Source: Alphaproteobacteria bacterium (GTDB lineage: Bacteria; Pseudomonadota; Alphaproteobacteria; UBA8366). Taken from it: 64,000 nucleotides of DNA. The stretch covers positions 62,001 to 126,000 of the forward strand of contig JAJFJD010000002.1 of the NCBI GenBank assembly GCA_021774335.1, in the 5' to 3' direction. A model generated the notes under the pieces. It worked only from the letters and a program-made list of their open reading frames with translations. It was not told where the DNA came from and made no database searches. The position numbers and the translations under genes are program-made. Of this stretch, positions 8,126 through 16,326 are shown in pieces. Numbering within the stretch: position 1 is the first letter of the stretch; each line of letters opens with the position of its first letter.

Positions 8126-9136
8126 TTAGGATTTTTCCATAAGCGGCAGGTTAAAAAGCAAGTTCTGCGGTTTGATACGCAACACATTTTCTTGCGTGAT
8201 CGCCATGCCGAGGTAGACCGGCCGCCCCGCGATATGTTGCAACATGAGGCCCGGCTCGGCGAATTCAAGCCGGAACAGCGAGACTAGGCGCGCGAGGCGC
8301 GGCTCGTCGACTTCGACGTCGTTGTAGAGATCGTTGAGGATCGTATTGGCTTCCACATCCAGTCCGACATGCCAAACCCAGCGTTCGTCGGAAATCTGCT
8401 GGACCGGCTGGATACGCACCACGGCGCCGATCATGTGCTCAATCCAGCCCTCGAGCACGCGGCAGAAGGCATCCAGCCCCGGCCGGGCAAAGCTGACGTC
8501 GAGCACGGTGTCGAAATTATCGGAACGGTCCCAGTAGATCGAGGCGTTGTCGTCGCTCAAAACGTCGAGATCGATGGTGCGGGTGGGGGTGTTGTTTTCC
8601 TGCAGCAGTTGGCCGAGCGAGCCGAACCCGCCGGTTTCCGCATACATTTCGACCGTGTCCTCGTCGGCAAGCATGATGGCACCGTCGCGAAGGCTGAGCC
8701 GTTGGCTGCGAAACATCATTTCGGCGGCGCGCGCCCGCAACGGATCGTCGCAGTCGTCCAGGACGCCGCGCAGGATCACATGCGCCAGTTGATCGATGAA
8801 CAGGGGCGGGATCGACACGCCTTGTTTGAACAGCGTGAGATACGCGTTCTCGACCGTGCCGTGTTCCACCAGATGGTCGCGGAACCGCAGCATAAGCTTG
8901 TAATTCTCGCGCGCGTCGGGATCGGCCAGGGCGCTCAAACGCGCGCTGTCGATGGTTTGTACTGGGTCGTCGAGCAGGCTTTGGTGCAGCGCGCGTTCCG
9001 CGTCGCAAGACTCCTCAACCGGGGCCAGTTCGGGCCGGGTGAAATAGGCGCGCAGGAAGTCGTCGGTGATTTGCAACTGCCCGTCCTGGTTCCGCAGGAG
9101 GAGCCGGTAGCCGGAACTCTGCCAAAAATCAGGCAT
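8126..9136 (-). CDS. DUF6352-like protein of unknown function
   Basis: A 336-residue, predominantly helical, soluble protein with no signal peptide and no recognised catalytic motif. The start MPDFWQSSGYRLL at 9136 is taken because it gives the conserved-looking N-terminus; a longer frame to 9358 would run through the upstream gene. A mid-part (about residues 195-260) is rich in acidic residues and ends in a segment with YWDRSDNFDTVLDV. It matches my recollection of the DUF6352 family, found beside DUF6505, DUF6494 and a biotin/lipoate-ligase-like gene. It lies 7 bp after the DUF6505-like gene, so co-translation is likely. No biochemical function can be assigned. Confidence 0.8.
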   Translation of the reverse strand: MPDFWQSSGYRLLLRNQDGQLQITDDFLRAYFTRPELAPVEESCDAERALHQSLLDDPVQTIDSARLSALADPDARENYKLMLRFRDHLVEHGTVENAYLTLFKQGVSIPPLFIDQLAHVILRGVLDDCDDPLRARAAEMMFRSQRLSLRDGAIMLADEDTVEMYAETGGFGSLGQLLQENNTPTRTIDLDVLSDDNASIYWDRSDNFDTVLDVSFARPGLDAFCRVLEGWIEHMIGAVVRIQPVQQISDERWVWHVGLDVEANTILNDLYNDVEVDEPRLARLVSLFRLEFAEPGLMLQHIAGRPVYLGMAITQENVLRIKPQNLLFNLPLMEKS

Positions 9137-9143
9137 GACCGTT

Positions 9144-9617
9144 TCAGTCCTCCACGATTTCCCAGATTTTGGTATGCATCTCCGGTGACGGTGGCCGCAC
9201 GATGCGGAAGCGCTCGACGATGCCGTCGTCGCTGAACGAACGCTGGACCGCGAGCAGTGTGTTGACCTGATGCTCACAGAGCCCGGCGGCGAATTCCGCT
9301 TCCTGGCGGGCGAGTGGCAAGGCGGCCTCGCGGTCGGGTGCGCCGTAGGCCGCCACAAAATGGTCGGCGATCCGCTCGATCACCGTTTCATAGGACGCTT
9401 CATCGATTTCGGCGATGCAGGCGAGCGTGGACCATCCGAAGCTGTCGGTGCCGAGGATGCCGTTCGCAAATGCCTGTTTGATCTTACCGGTCACCAACGG
9501 TTCCGGCAGATCCGCGAAGGCGAATGCGCCCGATACGGCCCATTCGCCCGGCTCCGCTGCGTTGTCGAAGACGTGCAGGTCGGAATTGTCGAAGCGGATG
9601 GTTTTGAGAAACAGCAT
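9144..9617 (-). CDS. DUF6505-like protein of unknown function
   Basis: A 157-residue soluble protein beginning MLFLKTIRFDNSDLHVF. It contains a conserved-looking central segment with GTDSFGWSTLACIAEID and one later cysteine (GLCEHQVNTLL). No transmembrane segment, signal or known catalytic motif is visible. It resembles the family annotated as DUF6505, which occurs in the same operon as DUF6352- and DUF6494-type genes; that naming is from memory. It starts 14 bp after the ligase-like gene and ends 7 bp before the DUF6352-like gene. The tight packing and its position between them suggest a protein complex. Confidence 0.8.
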   Translation of the reverse strand: MLFLKTIRFDNSDLHVFDNAAEPGEWAVSGAFAFADLPEPLVTGKIKQAFANGILGTDSFGWSTLACIAEIDEASYETVIERIADHFVAAYGAPDREAALPLARQEAEFAAGLCEHQVNTLLAVQRSFSDDGIVERFRIVRPPSPEMHTKIWEIVED

Positions 9618-9631
9618 GTCGGCCTTGTCGT

Positions 9632-10396
9632 CTACGCGGTTTCGGGTCGGTGGGTTTGCCAGGTCGGATGGCGCAATGCGTGTTCGAGCGTTTCGGTCGT
9701 TTCGTCACCGCCGTCGGTATACTGCACGCTGCCGTCTACTTGGAGCGATAGCAGTTTACGGCCTGCCCGGTCGCCGCCAGTTTCCAGGTCGGTGTTCGAG
9801 CCGTATCCGGCGGCCCGGGCGAGCCAGGCCGCCTTGATCGGTCCGAAGCTTTCGTCCTGCCAGCGGTTCATCCAGTAGAGCAGGTGGCGGCTGAAACTCT
9901 CCAGGATGTCGACCGGCGTGAGTTCGACGCAGCCTTCCTCGACCATCGTCGTTTGGTTGGCCAGCCGCGGCGCGTCTTCGTCGGACGCAGGACGCATGAC
10001 GAGGGTCACGCCGAGGACCATCCATTCGGGAATCGCATCCGGTGTTGCCGGCTCGGCCCAGTCGGCGCGCAGGCCACCAACGGTCGCGCCGTTCATCAGG
10101 ATTCGGTCCGGCCATCCGAAGGCGAGGGGGATGACCGGGGGAATGAGTGCTCCTAACGTATCCCCTATTGCATTCATTGTGACATAGGTTACCAGGAGCG
10201 AAGGCGTCAGCGCCGCGTCGGGGCTCAGGATTACGGCACAGTCCACGCGGTCGCCCTGCGGCGTCCAGACGATCGTTGCCGGATCCGCGCCATCCATCGC
10301 CATTTCGCGCGCCGCCGCAAAGGGGTCGCGATCCGGATCGATTGCGACGGCCGAGAAAATCGGTGGAACCGATAGGTCGTTTTGAGGCACCGTCAT
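9632..10396 (-). CDS. Biotin/lipoate-protein-ligase-fold protein (DUF4444-type), probably not a ligase
   Basis: A 254-residue protein whose first 135 residues follow the biotin protein ligase core. GWPDRILMNGATVGGLRADW at residues 94-113 aligns by eye with the KWPND...RKLAG motif of BirA, and WMVLGVTLVM at 125-134 with its IGAGINM strand. The catalytic lysine position is threonine (Thr105), and the glycine/arginine-rich loop that holds biotinyl-AMP is absent (residues 44-60 read WTPQGDRVDCAVILSPD). It is therefore unlikely to biotinylate or lipoylate proteins. The remaining part (about 140-254) would be the DUF4444-type domain. It heads the operon with DUF6505-, DUF6352- and DUF6494-like genes and diverges from the protease gene at 10526. 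Its actual role is unknown. Confidence 0.75.
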   Translation of the reverse strand: MTVPQNDLSVPPIFSAVAIDPDRDPFAAAREMAMDGADPATIVWTPQGDRVDCAVILSPDAALTPSLLVTYVTMNAIGDTLGALIPPVIPLAFGWPDRILMNGATVGGLRADWAEPATPDAIPEWMVLGVTLVMRPASDEDAPRLANQTTMVEEGCVELTPVDILESFSRHLLYWMNRWQDESFGPIKAAWLARAAGYGSNTDLETGGDRAGRKLLSLQVDGSVQYTDGGDETTETLEHALRHPTWQTHRPETA

Positions 10397-10525
10397 TGTC
10401 TATTCTTTTTCGAATGCCACAGGCGTATCCCCGATGGAGAGCGATCTTAGCGGCTTCATGACGGAGATACAGCGGCTTGGGCAATTAAATGCGTGCAGGG
10501 TCGCGCACAGGACGGGAAGGCTGAA

Positions 10526-11482
10526 ATGCGTCGATGGATAGGGCTGGTAATTCTCTTGGTCCTGCATGGACCGGTGTCGGCGCACGACAAACCGTTCCCC
10601 ACGGCTGTTTTGGCTTCTGTCGTGACGGTTTTGCCGATCCGTGCCACGGAGCGGCCGCCACGCGCGACGCCGGGCGATCTGCGGCGCCAGGAGCGCAGCG
10701 GCAGCGGTGTGGCAATTCGGCCTGGCGGCTATATCGCAACCAACGCGCATGTCATCGACGGTGCGCGTGAGATCTATGTCCGGCTGACCGACGGTCGTGA
10801 ATTGCCCGCGACAATCGTGGCGCAGGATGCGGCGACCGACCTTGCCGTGATCAAGGTGGATGCGCCATTGCCGGCCCTAGAAATGGCCCCCGAACCGGCG
10901 ATTGGTGCGCCGGTCTGCGGCGTCGGCAATCCGTTCGGTGTCGGGCTTTCGGTGACCTGCGGGGTGGTGTCGGCGGTCCGCCGGACCGGCATGGGCTTCA
11001 ATCCGATCGAGGATTTTATCCAGACCGACGCGGTGCTCAATCCGGGATCGTCGGGCGGCGCCTTGGTCGATGGCGAAGGCCGACTCGTTGGATTGGTCTC
11101 GGCGATCTTTACTCGCCAGTCGGATGCGAATATCGGGGTCAATTTTGCTGCTTCGACGGCGCTTCTGACCCGGGTTGTCGACGACCTGTTGGCCCACGGG
11201 ACCGTGCGCCGGGTGAGCGCGGGATGGCGGCTGGCGCCGGTTCCGCGGACGCAGCGGCGAGAGCATGCGGGACTACGCCTGACCAGCATGAGTCCGAGCG
11301 GTGCTGCGGCGAAAGCCGGCTTCGAGACGGGTGACCTGATTACAGCCATCGGCGGTCGCGCCGTCCGCAAACGGAGCGACGCAATCACCGCCATTCAAAT
11401 GCAACGACCCGGGGATAAAGTTCGGATAACCTACCGCAGGAGTGGCAAAATTGAGATGGCGACCTTGGTCTTCGCGCCATAG
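10526..11482 (+). CDS. Trypsin-like serine protease with PDZ domain (HtrA/DegP-like)
   Basis: A 318-residue exported protease. A signal peptide (MRRWIGLVILLVLHGPVSA) precedes the protease domain. The catalytic triad is visible: His in TNAHVIDGA (about residue 75), Asp in ATDLAVIKVD (about 104), and Ser in NPGSSGGALVD (about 177). A single PDZ domain occupies roughly residues 240-318 (AKAGFETGDLITAIGGRAV). Family members degrade or refold damaged envelope proteins. It is shorter than DegP and has one PDZ domain, like DegS, but has a cleavable signal in place of a stable anchor. ATG 10526 is preceded by GGAAGG. It diverges from the ligase-like operon and runs towards the methyltransferase gene. 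Confidence 0.9.
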   Translation: MRRWIGLVILLVLHGPVSAHDKPFPTAVLASVVTVLPIRATERPPRATPGDLRRQERSGSGVAIRPGGYIATNAHVIDGAREIYVRLTDGRELPATIVAQDAATDLAVIKVDAPLPALEMAPEPAIGAPVCGVGNPFGVGLSVTCGVVSAVRRTGMGFNPIEDFIQTDAVLNPGSSGGALVDGEGRLVGLVSAIFTRQSDANIGVNFAASTALLTRVVDDLLAHGTVRRVSAGWRLAPVPRTQRREHAGLRLTSMSPSGAAAKAGFETGDLITAIGGRAVRKRSDAITAIQMQRPGDKVRITYRRSGKIEMATLVFAP

Positions 11483-11530
11483 TGTCGCTTCGGTCTGGTG
11501 TGGAACGCGGGCTGTGGTAGCGTTGTACCC

Positions 11531-12535
11531 ATGACACAAGAAAAGAAACTCGATACCGCCCGCTTGCAAGCCTACGCACAGGCCTATGGTCAATCCGCAG
11601 CTTTGATGTCAGCCGTCGAACTGGGCCTGTTCACCGCGATCAGCGAGGGTGCTGGCAGCATCCCGGCAATCGCCGAGGCGCTCGAAATTCATCCGGTCAA
11701 CGCCGAACGGCTGGTGACCATGTGCGTGGCGCTGGATTTGATTGAAATCCAGGACAGCGGGTTCGTGAATGCGCCCGATGTCGACCGGTTTCTCGTCCAG
11801 GGAAGCCATCGCTATGCCGGCGACTGGATGCTGTTCACCAAACCCGCTTGGAACGAGTGGGGGCGGTTGACCGACCATCTGCGGGCGACGGATCTACGCC
11901 TGCTGCCCGACATCGCGGGCTACACGGTCGAGCAGGCGCGGGCCTATCACGAGGCGACCTACAGCATCGGCATGGGCGCGGCACGGCGCTTCGCGCGGCA
12001 GGTCGACCTGTCCGGGCGCAGTAAGTTGTTGGATCTGGGGGGCGGGTCAGGCGCCTACTGTATCGTTGCGGCCGATACCTGGCCGGATTTGCGCGCGGTC
12101 GTGTTCGACCTGCCGCCGGTCGCCGAGGTGGCGCGGGAATTCATCGCGGAGAACGGCGTGTCGGACCGGGTCGAGGCGATTGCCGGCGATTTCACCGCCG
12201 ACCCCTTTCCAAATGACGCCGATGTCGTCGTGATGGCCAGCAACCTGCCCATGTACGGACCCGAAATGATCGCGAAAGTCATCGCCAAGGCGCATGACGC
12301 ATTACTGCCGGGCGGCGAGATGCATTTGATCGGCGAAACGCTGAACGACGACCGGCGCGGTCCAGTCAGCGCGGCGTTCTGGGGCCTCGGTCAAGCCTTG
12401 TCGGAGACCACGGGCATGGCGCATTCGGAAGTGGATTGCGTTGGGTATTTCGAAACTGCCGGCTTTCGGGGCGTCGCCGTGCAGCCTTTCGTCGAGGGCG
12501 TGTTGACGCGCATTACGGGGTTCAAGGCGGCATGA
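11531..12535 (+). CDS. SAM-dependent methyltransferase, O-methyltransferase family 2 type
   Basis: A 334-residue protein. The N-terminal 100 residues form a winged-helix dimerisation region with a typical opening (SAALMSAVELGLFTAI). The Rossmann methyltransferase domain has the SAM-binding motif LLDLGGGSGAYC near residue 165 and a following acidic strand (AVVFDLPPV). The region VVVMASNLPMYGPEM sits where family-2 enzymes place their catalytic loop. Substrate unknown; relatives act on phenolic or polyketide hydroxyls. The stop overlaps the nitronate monooxygenase start by 4 bp (ATGA), so the two are translationally coupled and possibly belong to one pathway. Confidence 0.85.
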   Translation: MTQEKKLDTARLQAYAQAYGQSAALMSAVELGLFTAISEGAGSIPAIAEALEIHPVNAERLVTMCVALDLIEIQDSGFVNAPDVDRFLVQGSHRYAGDWMLFTKPAWNEWGRLTDHLRATDLRLLPDIAGYTVEQARAYHEATYSIGMGAARRFARQVDLSGRSKLLDLGGGSGAYCIVAADTWPDLRAVVFDLPPVAEVAREFIAENGVSDRVEAIAGDFTADPFPNDADVVVMASNLPMYGPEMIAKVIAKAHDALLPGGEMHLIGETLNDDRRGPVSAAFWGLGQALSETTGMAHSEVDCVGYFETAGFRGVAVQPFVEGVLTRITGFKAA

Positions 12536-13509
12536 GCGAGCCGGCAATGCCTCCGTCCGCGATGCATACGGTAGTGTGCGACATGTTGGGTATTCGGCAT
12601 CCCATCCTGCAGGGTGCCATGCAGGGGGGCGGCAGTGTCGATCTTGTCTCGGCGGTCAGCAACGCGGGCGGCTTGGGGATTCTGCCGACCTTCGGCGGTA
12701 CCGAGGAGAAACTTCGCGCCGATATCGCCGAGGTCGGGCAGCGGACGGACAAGCCGTTCGCCGTCAATATCCTGCCGATGGGCCGCGGCTTTACCGAGAC
12801 CCGGGCCAGGATTTGCATCGAGTTGGACGTGCCGATCGTCACGACGGGCCGGGCCGACCCTGGCGAGGACGCGGTACATATGTTGAAGGATGCGGGCATC
12901 ACGGTGCTCTCCGTCGTGCCGACGGTCGGGCACGCGGTCCGCATGGTCGAGGAAGGGGTCGACGCCATCATCGCGTCGGGCTGCGAGGCAGGCGGGCATG
13001 TCGGGACCGTCTCGACCTTGCCTTTGGTGCCGCAGGTGGCCGATGCGGTCGACGTACCGGTCCTGGCGGCGGGTGGCATCGGCGATGCGCGCGGCGTGCT
13101 GGCCGCCTTTGCATTGGGCGCGGTCGGAGTCCAGATCGGAACCCTGTTCATGGCGTCGTCGGAAAGCGGATTGAATGCGTGGGGCGTCGAGCAGCTCGTG
13201 CACATGTCGGAAATTGACACCGTGGTGACCAAGGCGATGACCGGCGCGCCGGTGCGTTGTATTGCGACGCCGGAACTCGTTGCCTACGAGGCGGCGCGGC
13301 GTGACGGCGCGGACAAGACCGTGCTGTCCGACCTGCGCAAGAAAGCGCGGGCGGGGCGGCATCCCGAACGGGACGAAGACCGCCGCCAGACCGCGGCGGG
13401 GCAGGTCGCCGGGCTGATCCACGAGGTGCGCCCGGTGGCTGACATCATCGAGGCGCTGGTCGCCGAAAGCGCCGCCATGGCGGTGACGTTTCGAAAACAG
13501 GCCGGGTGA
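12532..13509 (+). CDS. Nitronate monooxygenase-type FMN enzyme (2-nitropropane dioxygenase family)
   Basis: A 325-residue TIM-barrel flavoprotein. The N-terminal HPILQGAMQGGGSVDLVSAVSNAGG matches the family's FMN-binding opening, and SGCEAGGHVG (about residue 150) followed by VLAAGGIGDARGVLAAFALGA gives the phosphate-binding loop. Such enzymes oxidise nitronates, though many relatives act as enoyl reductases or on unknown substrates. It is coupled by a 4-bp overlap to the preceding methyltransferase gene. Downstream a perfect hairpin (13575-13590) may end the transcript. Confidence 0.88.
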   Translation: MSEPAMPPSAMHTVVCDMLGIRHPILQGAMQGGGSVDLVSAVSNAGGLGILPTFGGTEEKLRADIAEVGQRTDKPFAVNILPMGRGFTETRARICIELDVPIVTTGRADPGEDAVHMLKDAGITVLSVVPTVGHAVRMVEEGVDAIIASGCEAGGHVGTVSTLPLVPQVADAVDVPVLAAGGIGDARGVLAAFALGAVGVQIGTLFMASSESGLNAWGVEQLVHMSEIDTVVTKAMTGAPVRCIATPELVAYEAARRDGADKTVLSDLRKKARAGRHPERDEDRRQTAAGQVAGLIHEVRPVADIIEALVAESAAMAVTFRKQAG

Positions 13510-13574
13510 GTATCTGCATCCGTCCCTCCGGATGACCCATCTTCAACGTTCCGTGGAAAGAAAACGGAAAATCT

Positions 13575-13590
13575 TTGCCGGGTCCGGCAA
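13575..13590. terminator. Hairpin after the nitronate monooxygenase gene
   Basis: TTGCCGG at 13575-13581 pairs perfectly with CCGGCAA at 13584-13590 around a 2-base gap, 65 bp after the stop codon. There is no T-run after it, so factor-independent termination is uncertain; it may protect the 3' end. It also separates this operon from the metal-type promoter at 13603. Confidence 0.35.
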
Positions 13591-13602
13591 GGCTCCTCAC
13601 AC

Positions 13603-13633
13603 TTGACCCTCCAGCCGCGGGAAGTTGTACGAA
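13603..13633 (+). promoter_or_regulatory. MerR-family (CueR/HmrR-like) metal-responsive promoter
   Basis: TTGACC at 13603-13608 and TACGAA at 13628-13633 are separated by 19 bases, the long spacer typical of MerR-activated promoters. The spacer holds an imperfect dyad, ACCCTCC-AGCCGC-GGGAAGT, laid out like the copper-responsive copA promoter dyad. It directs transcription to the SHOCT membrane protein gene, whose start is 59 bp after the -10. Confidence 0.55.
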
Positions 13634-13691
13634 GGTACCGAGCGCGAGTGTTGATGCGCGAACTTTCCAGTCGAGGAGGAGGGGACAAGTC

Positions 13692-14033
13692 ATGGACAGA
13701 ATGGAGACCGGGAAAACTGCGCTTGCTGTGCCGATCGCTCTTAGTATGCCGATGTCTGCCTGGGCGCAGGCAAGCTCACCGAATTACGGTCCTCATATGT
13801 GGGATGGTGGCTGGCATGGCTGGTTTTTCGGTCCAATTATGATGATCGTATTTTTTGCGGTAGCGATTGCCATCGTTGTGCTCTTGGTTCGATGGCTGAC
13901 AGGTGGCGCCCAAAATAAGGTGCCACCGAGTTCCCTCGGTAAATCTCCGATCGATATCCTTAAGGAGAGATTTGCGCGGGGGGAAATTGACAAGGAAGAG
14001 TTCGAGGAACGGCGACAGGTGCTCGACGGATAA
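13692..14033 (+). CDS. SHOCT-domain small membrane protein, probably metal-responsive
   Basis: A 113-residue protein with a signal-like N-terminus (ALSMPMSAWAQA), a short exported stretch rich in Met, His and Trp (HMWDGGWHGW, residues 35-44), one transmembrane segment (46-69), and a C-terminal SHOCT domain (85-112, DILKERFARGEIDKEEFEER). SHOCT proteins with this layout often accompany copper-handling genes. The promoter at 13603-13633 agrees with control by a CueR/HmrR-like activator. The function of SHOCT membrane proteins is not established; binding copper or bringing other proteins to the membrane is inference. GAGGAGGAGGGG lies a few bases before ATG 13692. The gene stands alone. Confidence 0.82.
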   Translation: MDRMETGKTALAVPIALSMPMSAWAQASSPNYGPHMWDGGWHGWFFGPIMMIVFFAVAIAIVVLLVRWLTGGAQNKVPPSSLGKSPIDILKERFARGEIDKEEFEERRQVLDG

Positions 14034-14226
14034 TTCTTTGCGTTAGTGCATGCCGCTAAGCGCGGATAGGGAAGCCGCTAACGGCGTTACCCGACCATCG
14101 CGCCTGGGGAAACTGCGGCCTTGCAGAGCTTGACAGTTGGCCGTCGATTGTCGAAAGGATCATTCTGCGTTGCCCGACGGAAACGGGACGATCTGAGTAC
14201 AACAGCAAATCAACGATCGAGGGCTT

Positions 14227-14820
14227 ATGAACACCCAGGAGCGCGTGCGGCAGATTCTTGCCGCGGAAGCCGACGCCATTTCGTCGATCACCGTGGATGA
14301 CTCCTTCGATCGTGCGATCGATGCATTGTACGATTGCAAAGGAAAGATCGTCGTCACCGGCATGGGAAAGGCGGGCTTGGTCTCGCGCAAGTTTGCCACC
14401 ACGCTGTGTTCGACCGGAACCCCCGCGGTTTTCGTCCACCCCGGCGAAGCGGCGCATGGCGATCTTGGCCTGATCGCGGAGGGCGACTGCATCGTCGCTT
14501 ACTCGACAAGCGGCAAGACGCGCGAGGTCATGGAACTGCTCGAAATTAGCCGGCATCTCAGCGCCGGCAAAATCATCGGCATCACGTCGCACGCGGATTC
14601 GGATTTGCGGGAATTAAGCGATATCGTTCTGGATATGGGCGAGATCGTGGAGCCTTGTCCGCTCGGCCTGACTCCGTCGGCGAGCACGGTGGTGATGCAC
14701 GCCATCGGCGACGCGCTGACGCTGGTCCTGATGGAGCGGAAGGGGGTCACCAAGCACGATTACGGCCTGCGTCATCACGGCGGGTATCTCGGCCGGCGGG
14801 CGCGCACCGACAACGAATAG
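14227..14820 (+). CDS. SIS-domain sugar-phosphate isomerase-like protein (KdsD/GutQ-like, no CBS domains)
   Basis: A 197-residue SIS-domain protein. The phosphosugar-binding loops VVTGMGKAGLVSRKFA (about residues 40-55) and AYSTSGKTREVMELL (about 90-105) are clear, and AAHGDLGLI (about 77-85) resembles arabinose-5-phosphate isomerases. Those enzymes carry two CBS domains and are about 320-330 residues long; here the protein ends after the SIS domain, closer in size to hexulose-phosphate isomerases. The substrate is unknown. It begins a four-gene run with a bicupin (31 bp downstream), a cupin and a DNA glycosylase, suggesting a role in sugar-acid or aldose metabolism with the cupins. No frameshift into CBS sequence was seen downstream. 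Confidence 0.85.
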   Translation: MNTQERVRQILAAEADAISSITVDDSFDRAIDALYDCKGKIVVTGMGKAGLVSRKFATTLCSTGTPAVFVHPGEAAHGDLGLIAEGDCIVAYSTSGKTREVMELLEISRHLSAGKIIGITSHADSDLRELSDIVLDMGEIVEPCPLGLTPSASTVVMHAIGDALTLVLMERKGVTKHDYGLRHHGGYLGRRARTDNE

Positions 14821-14851
14821 GCAAACCGCAACAGGGAAGGATCGCCGCGTC

Positions 14852-15649
14852 ATGGGAAATCTGTTGAATGAATTCAGTGTGAGCCGGGCGCGCGAGGCCG
14901 AGTTCGAATCCGGCGGCCTCCGGTCCTTCCTGGAATATCGCGATCTCGGAATCAAGAAAGCCACGGGTGGCCGTTGGCGCGCCAGCATCAGCCATTCGTT
15001 GCAGGCGATGCCGGGCGGCACGGGGTTGCACCGCCATGCACTCGATGTCCAGGTGGTCTTTGTGCTGCAGGGGCAGGCGACGTTCGAGTACGGCCAATAC
15101 GGCGAGGTCGAAGTAGGCCCCGGCGATTGCATCCACCAACCGTCGGGCATTGTCCATCAGCAGACCGACCGGACCGCCGACTGCATGGTGCTTGAAGTTG
15201 TGTCGCCGGGCGACTTCCCAACCGAGGAAACCGGCCTCGAAGACTATGTCGAACCGGACCCATCGAGCGGTGTCGTTTCGCGCTACAGCGTGTCGCGCGC
15301 TGCGGACACACCCTTCACCAGCCATCCGCTGCGGCCGTGGTTGGAGCGGCGCGATCTTGGTATCGCGGCGGCGACAGGCGGACGAGTGAACGCGCATGTC
15401 AGCCGGTGCCGCGAACCGATGCCGGGGCCGACCGGCCTGCATCGACACGACCTCGATTTTCAGATGGTCTTCGTGGTGGCGGGCACCTGCGCCTTCGACT
15501 ACGGGCCGCACGGCGTGGTCGAGCTGGAGGCCGGCGACTGCGTGAACCAGGCGCCGGGTATTCCCCATGACCTGCTGCGCCGGTCCGAGGACTGCCAAAT
15601 CCTCGAAATCACCAGCCCCGCCGAATTCGGCACCGAGGATGTGGCGTGA
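14852..15649 (+). CDS. Bicupin protein with internal duplication
   Basis: A 265-residue protein made of two similar cupin halves. Residues about 24-126 (RSFLEYRDLGIKKATGG...LEVVSPGDF) and about 158-258 (RPWLERRDLGIAAATGG...LEITSPAEF) align throughout. Each half has a possible metal site of the form GLHRHALD or GLHRHDLD and a later GDC(I/V)xQxxGIxH histidine. Bicupins of this kind include dioxygenases, isomerases and sugar-binding proteins; the activity here is unknown. A GGGAAGGA motif 12 bases upstream supports ATG 14852. The stop overlaps the next cupin gene's GTG start by 4 bp. The clean duplication points to an ancestral single cupin. Confidence 0.85.
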   Translation: MGNLLNEFSVSRAREAEFESGGLRSFLEYRDLGIKKATGGRWRASISHSLQAMPGGTGLHRHALDVQVVFVLQGQATFEYGQYGEVEVGPGDCIHQPSGIVHQQTDRTADCMVLEVVSPGDFPTEETGLEDYVEPDPSSGVVSRYSVSRAADTPFTSHPLRPWLERRDLGIAAATGGRVNAHVSRCREPMPGPTGLHRHDLDFQMVFVVAGTCAFDYGPHGVVELEAGDCVNQAPGIPHDLLRRSEDCQILEITSPAEFGTEDVA

Positions 15650-16308
15650 CGCTGGAGCTCCGGCAATACGAGGACACGCTCAAGCCGAGCGCCGAACTCG
15701 ATGCGCCGCTCCCGTCAGCCAACCGGATTGTCTACGTGGTGCGGGGCAGCGTTCTAATCGGCGACTCTGACCTCTACGAAGATCAGGCGATGCTGACCGG
15801 CACCGACGCTGCTGCGATGCGGGCGGGCGAGGCCGGTGCCATGCTCTGGCGCTGGGAGTTGGTGAAAGCGGATGCCGATGATATCTCGGCTGAGGGGCCA
15901 GGCATCGCCACGACGCATAAACTAACCGCCGCGATCGACACGCTCGATCCCGGCGATGGGCGGCAGTGGCTGATGCGCTGCGACTCCGTTTCCTTCCCGC
16001 CCGGCGGTTGCGCCTTTACCCATGTGCATCAGGGGCCGGGCATCCGCTGTCTGCTGCATGGCAAGATTCGCATCGATGCGGAAGGTCACTCGACGCCGTT
16101 TGCCCCGGGTGAGGCGTGGTTCGAGGCCGGACCCGATCCGGTCTTCGCGCAGGCCGATGCGGAGGAGCCGACACGGTTTATCCGCTGCATGGTCCTGCCG
16201 CGCGCGTTAAAGGGCCAGAGCTCGATCCGATACGTGCTGGACGAAGACCGCGACAAGCCGAAGATGCAGCAGTATCAAGGCTACGTGGACGAATTCATCG
16301 ATCTGTAG
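15646..16308 (+). CDS. Cupin-fold protein of unknown function
   Basis: A 220-residue protein starting at GTG 15646, which overlaps the bicupin stop (GTGA). The C-terminal half holds the cupin motif FTHVHQGPGIRCLLHGKIRI followed by FAPGEAWFEAGPDPVFA, giving a likely metal site (His-x-His, then a Glu-rich stretch). The N-terminal half resembles a weaker cupin domain. It may act with the bicupin and SIS protein, for example on a keto sugar, but this is inference from operon structure alone. The start is set by translational coupling; there is no ATG nearby. Confidence 0.75.
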   Translation: MTLELRQYEDTLKPSAELDAPLPSANRIVYVVRGSVLIGDSDLYEDQAMLTGTDAAAMRAGEAGAMLWRWELVKADADDISAEGPGIATTHKLTAAIDTLDPGDGRQWLMRCDSVSFPPGGCAFTHVHQGPGIRCLLHGKIRIDAEGHSTPFAPGEAWFEAGPDPVFAQADAEEPTRFIRCMVLPRALKGQSSIRYVLDEDRDKPKMQQYQGYVDEFIDL

Positions 16309-16326
16309 GCGTGAAGGCGGGGCCCG

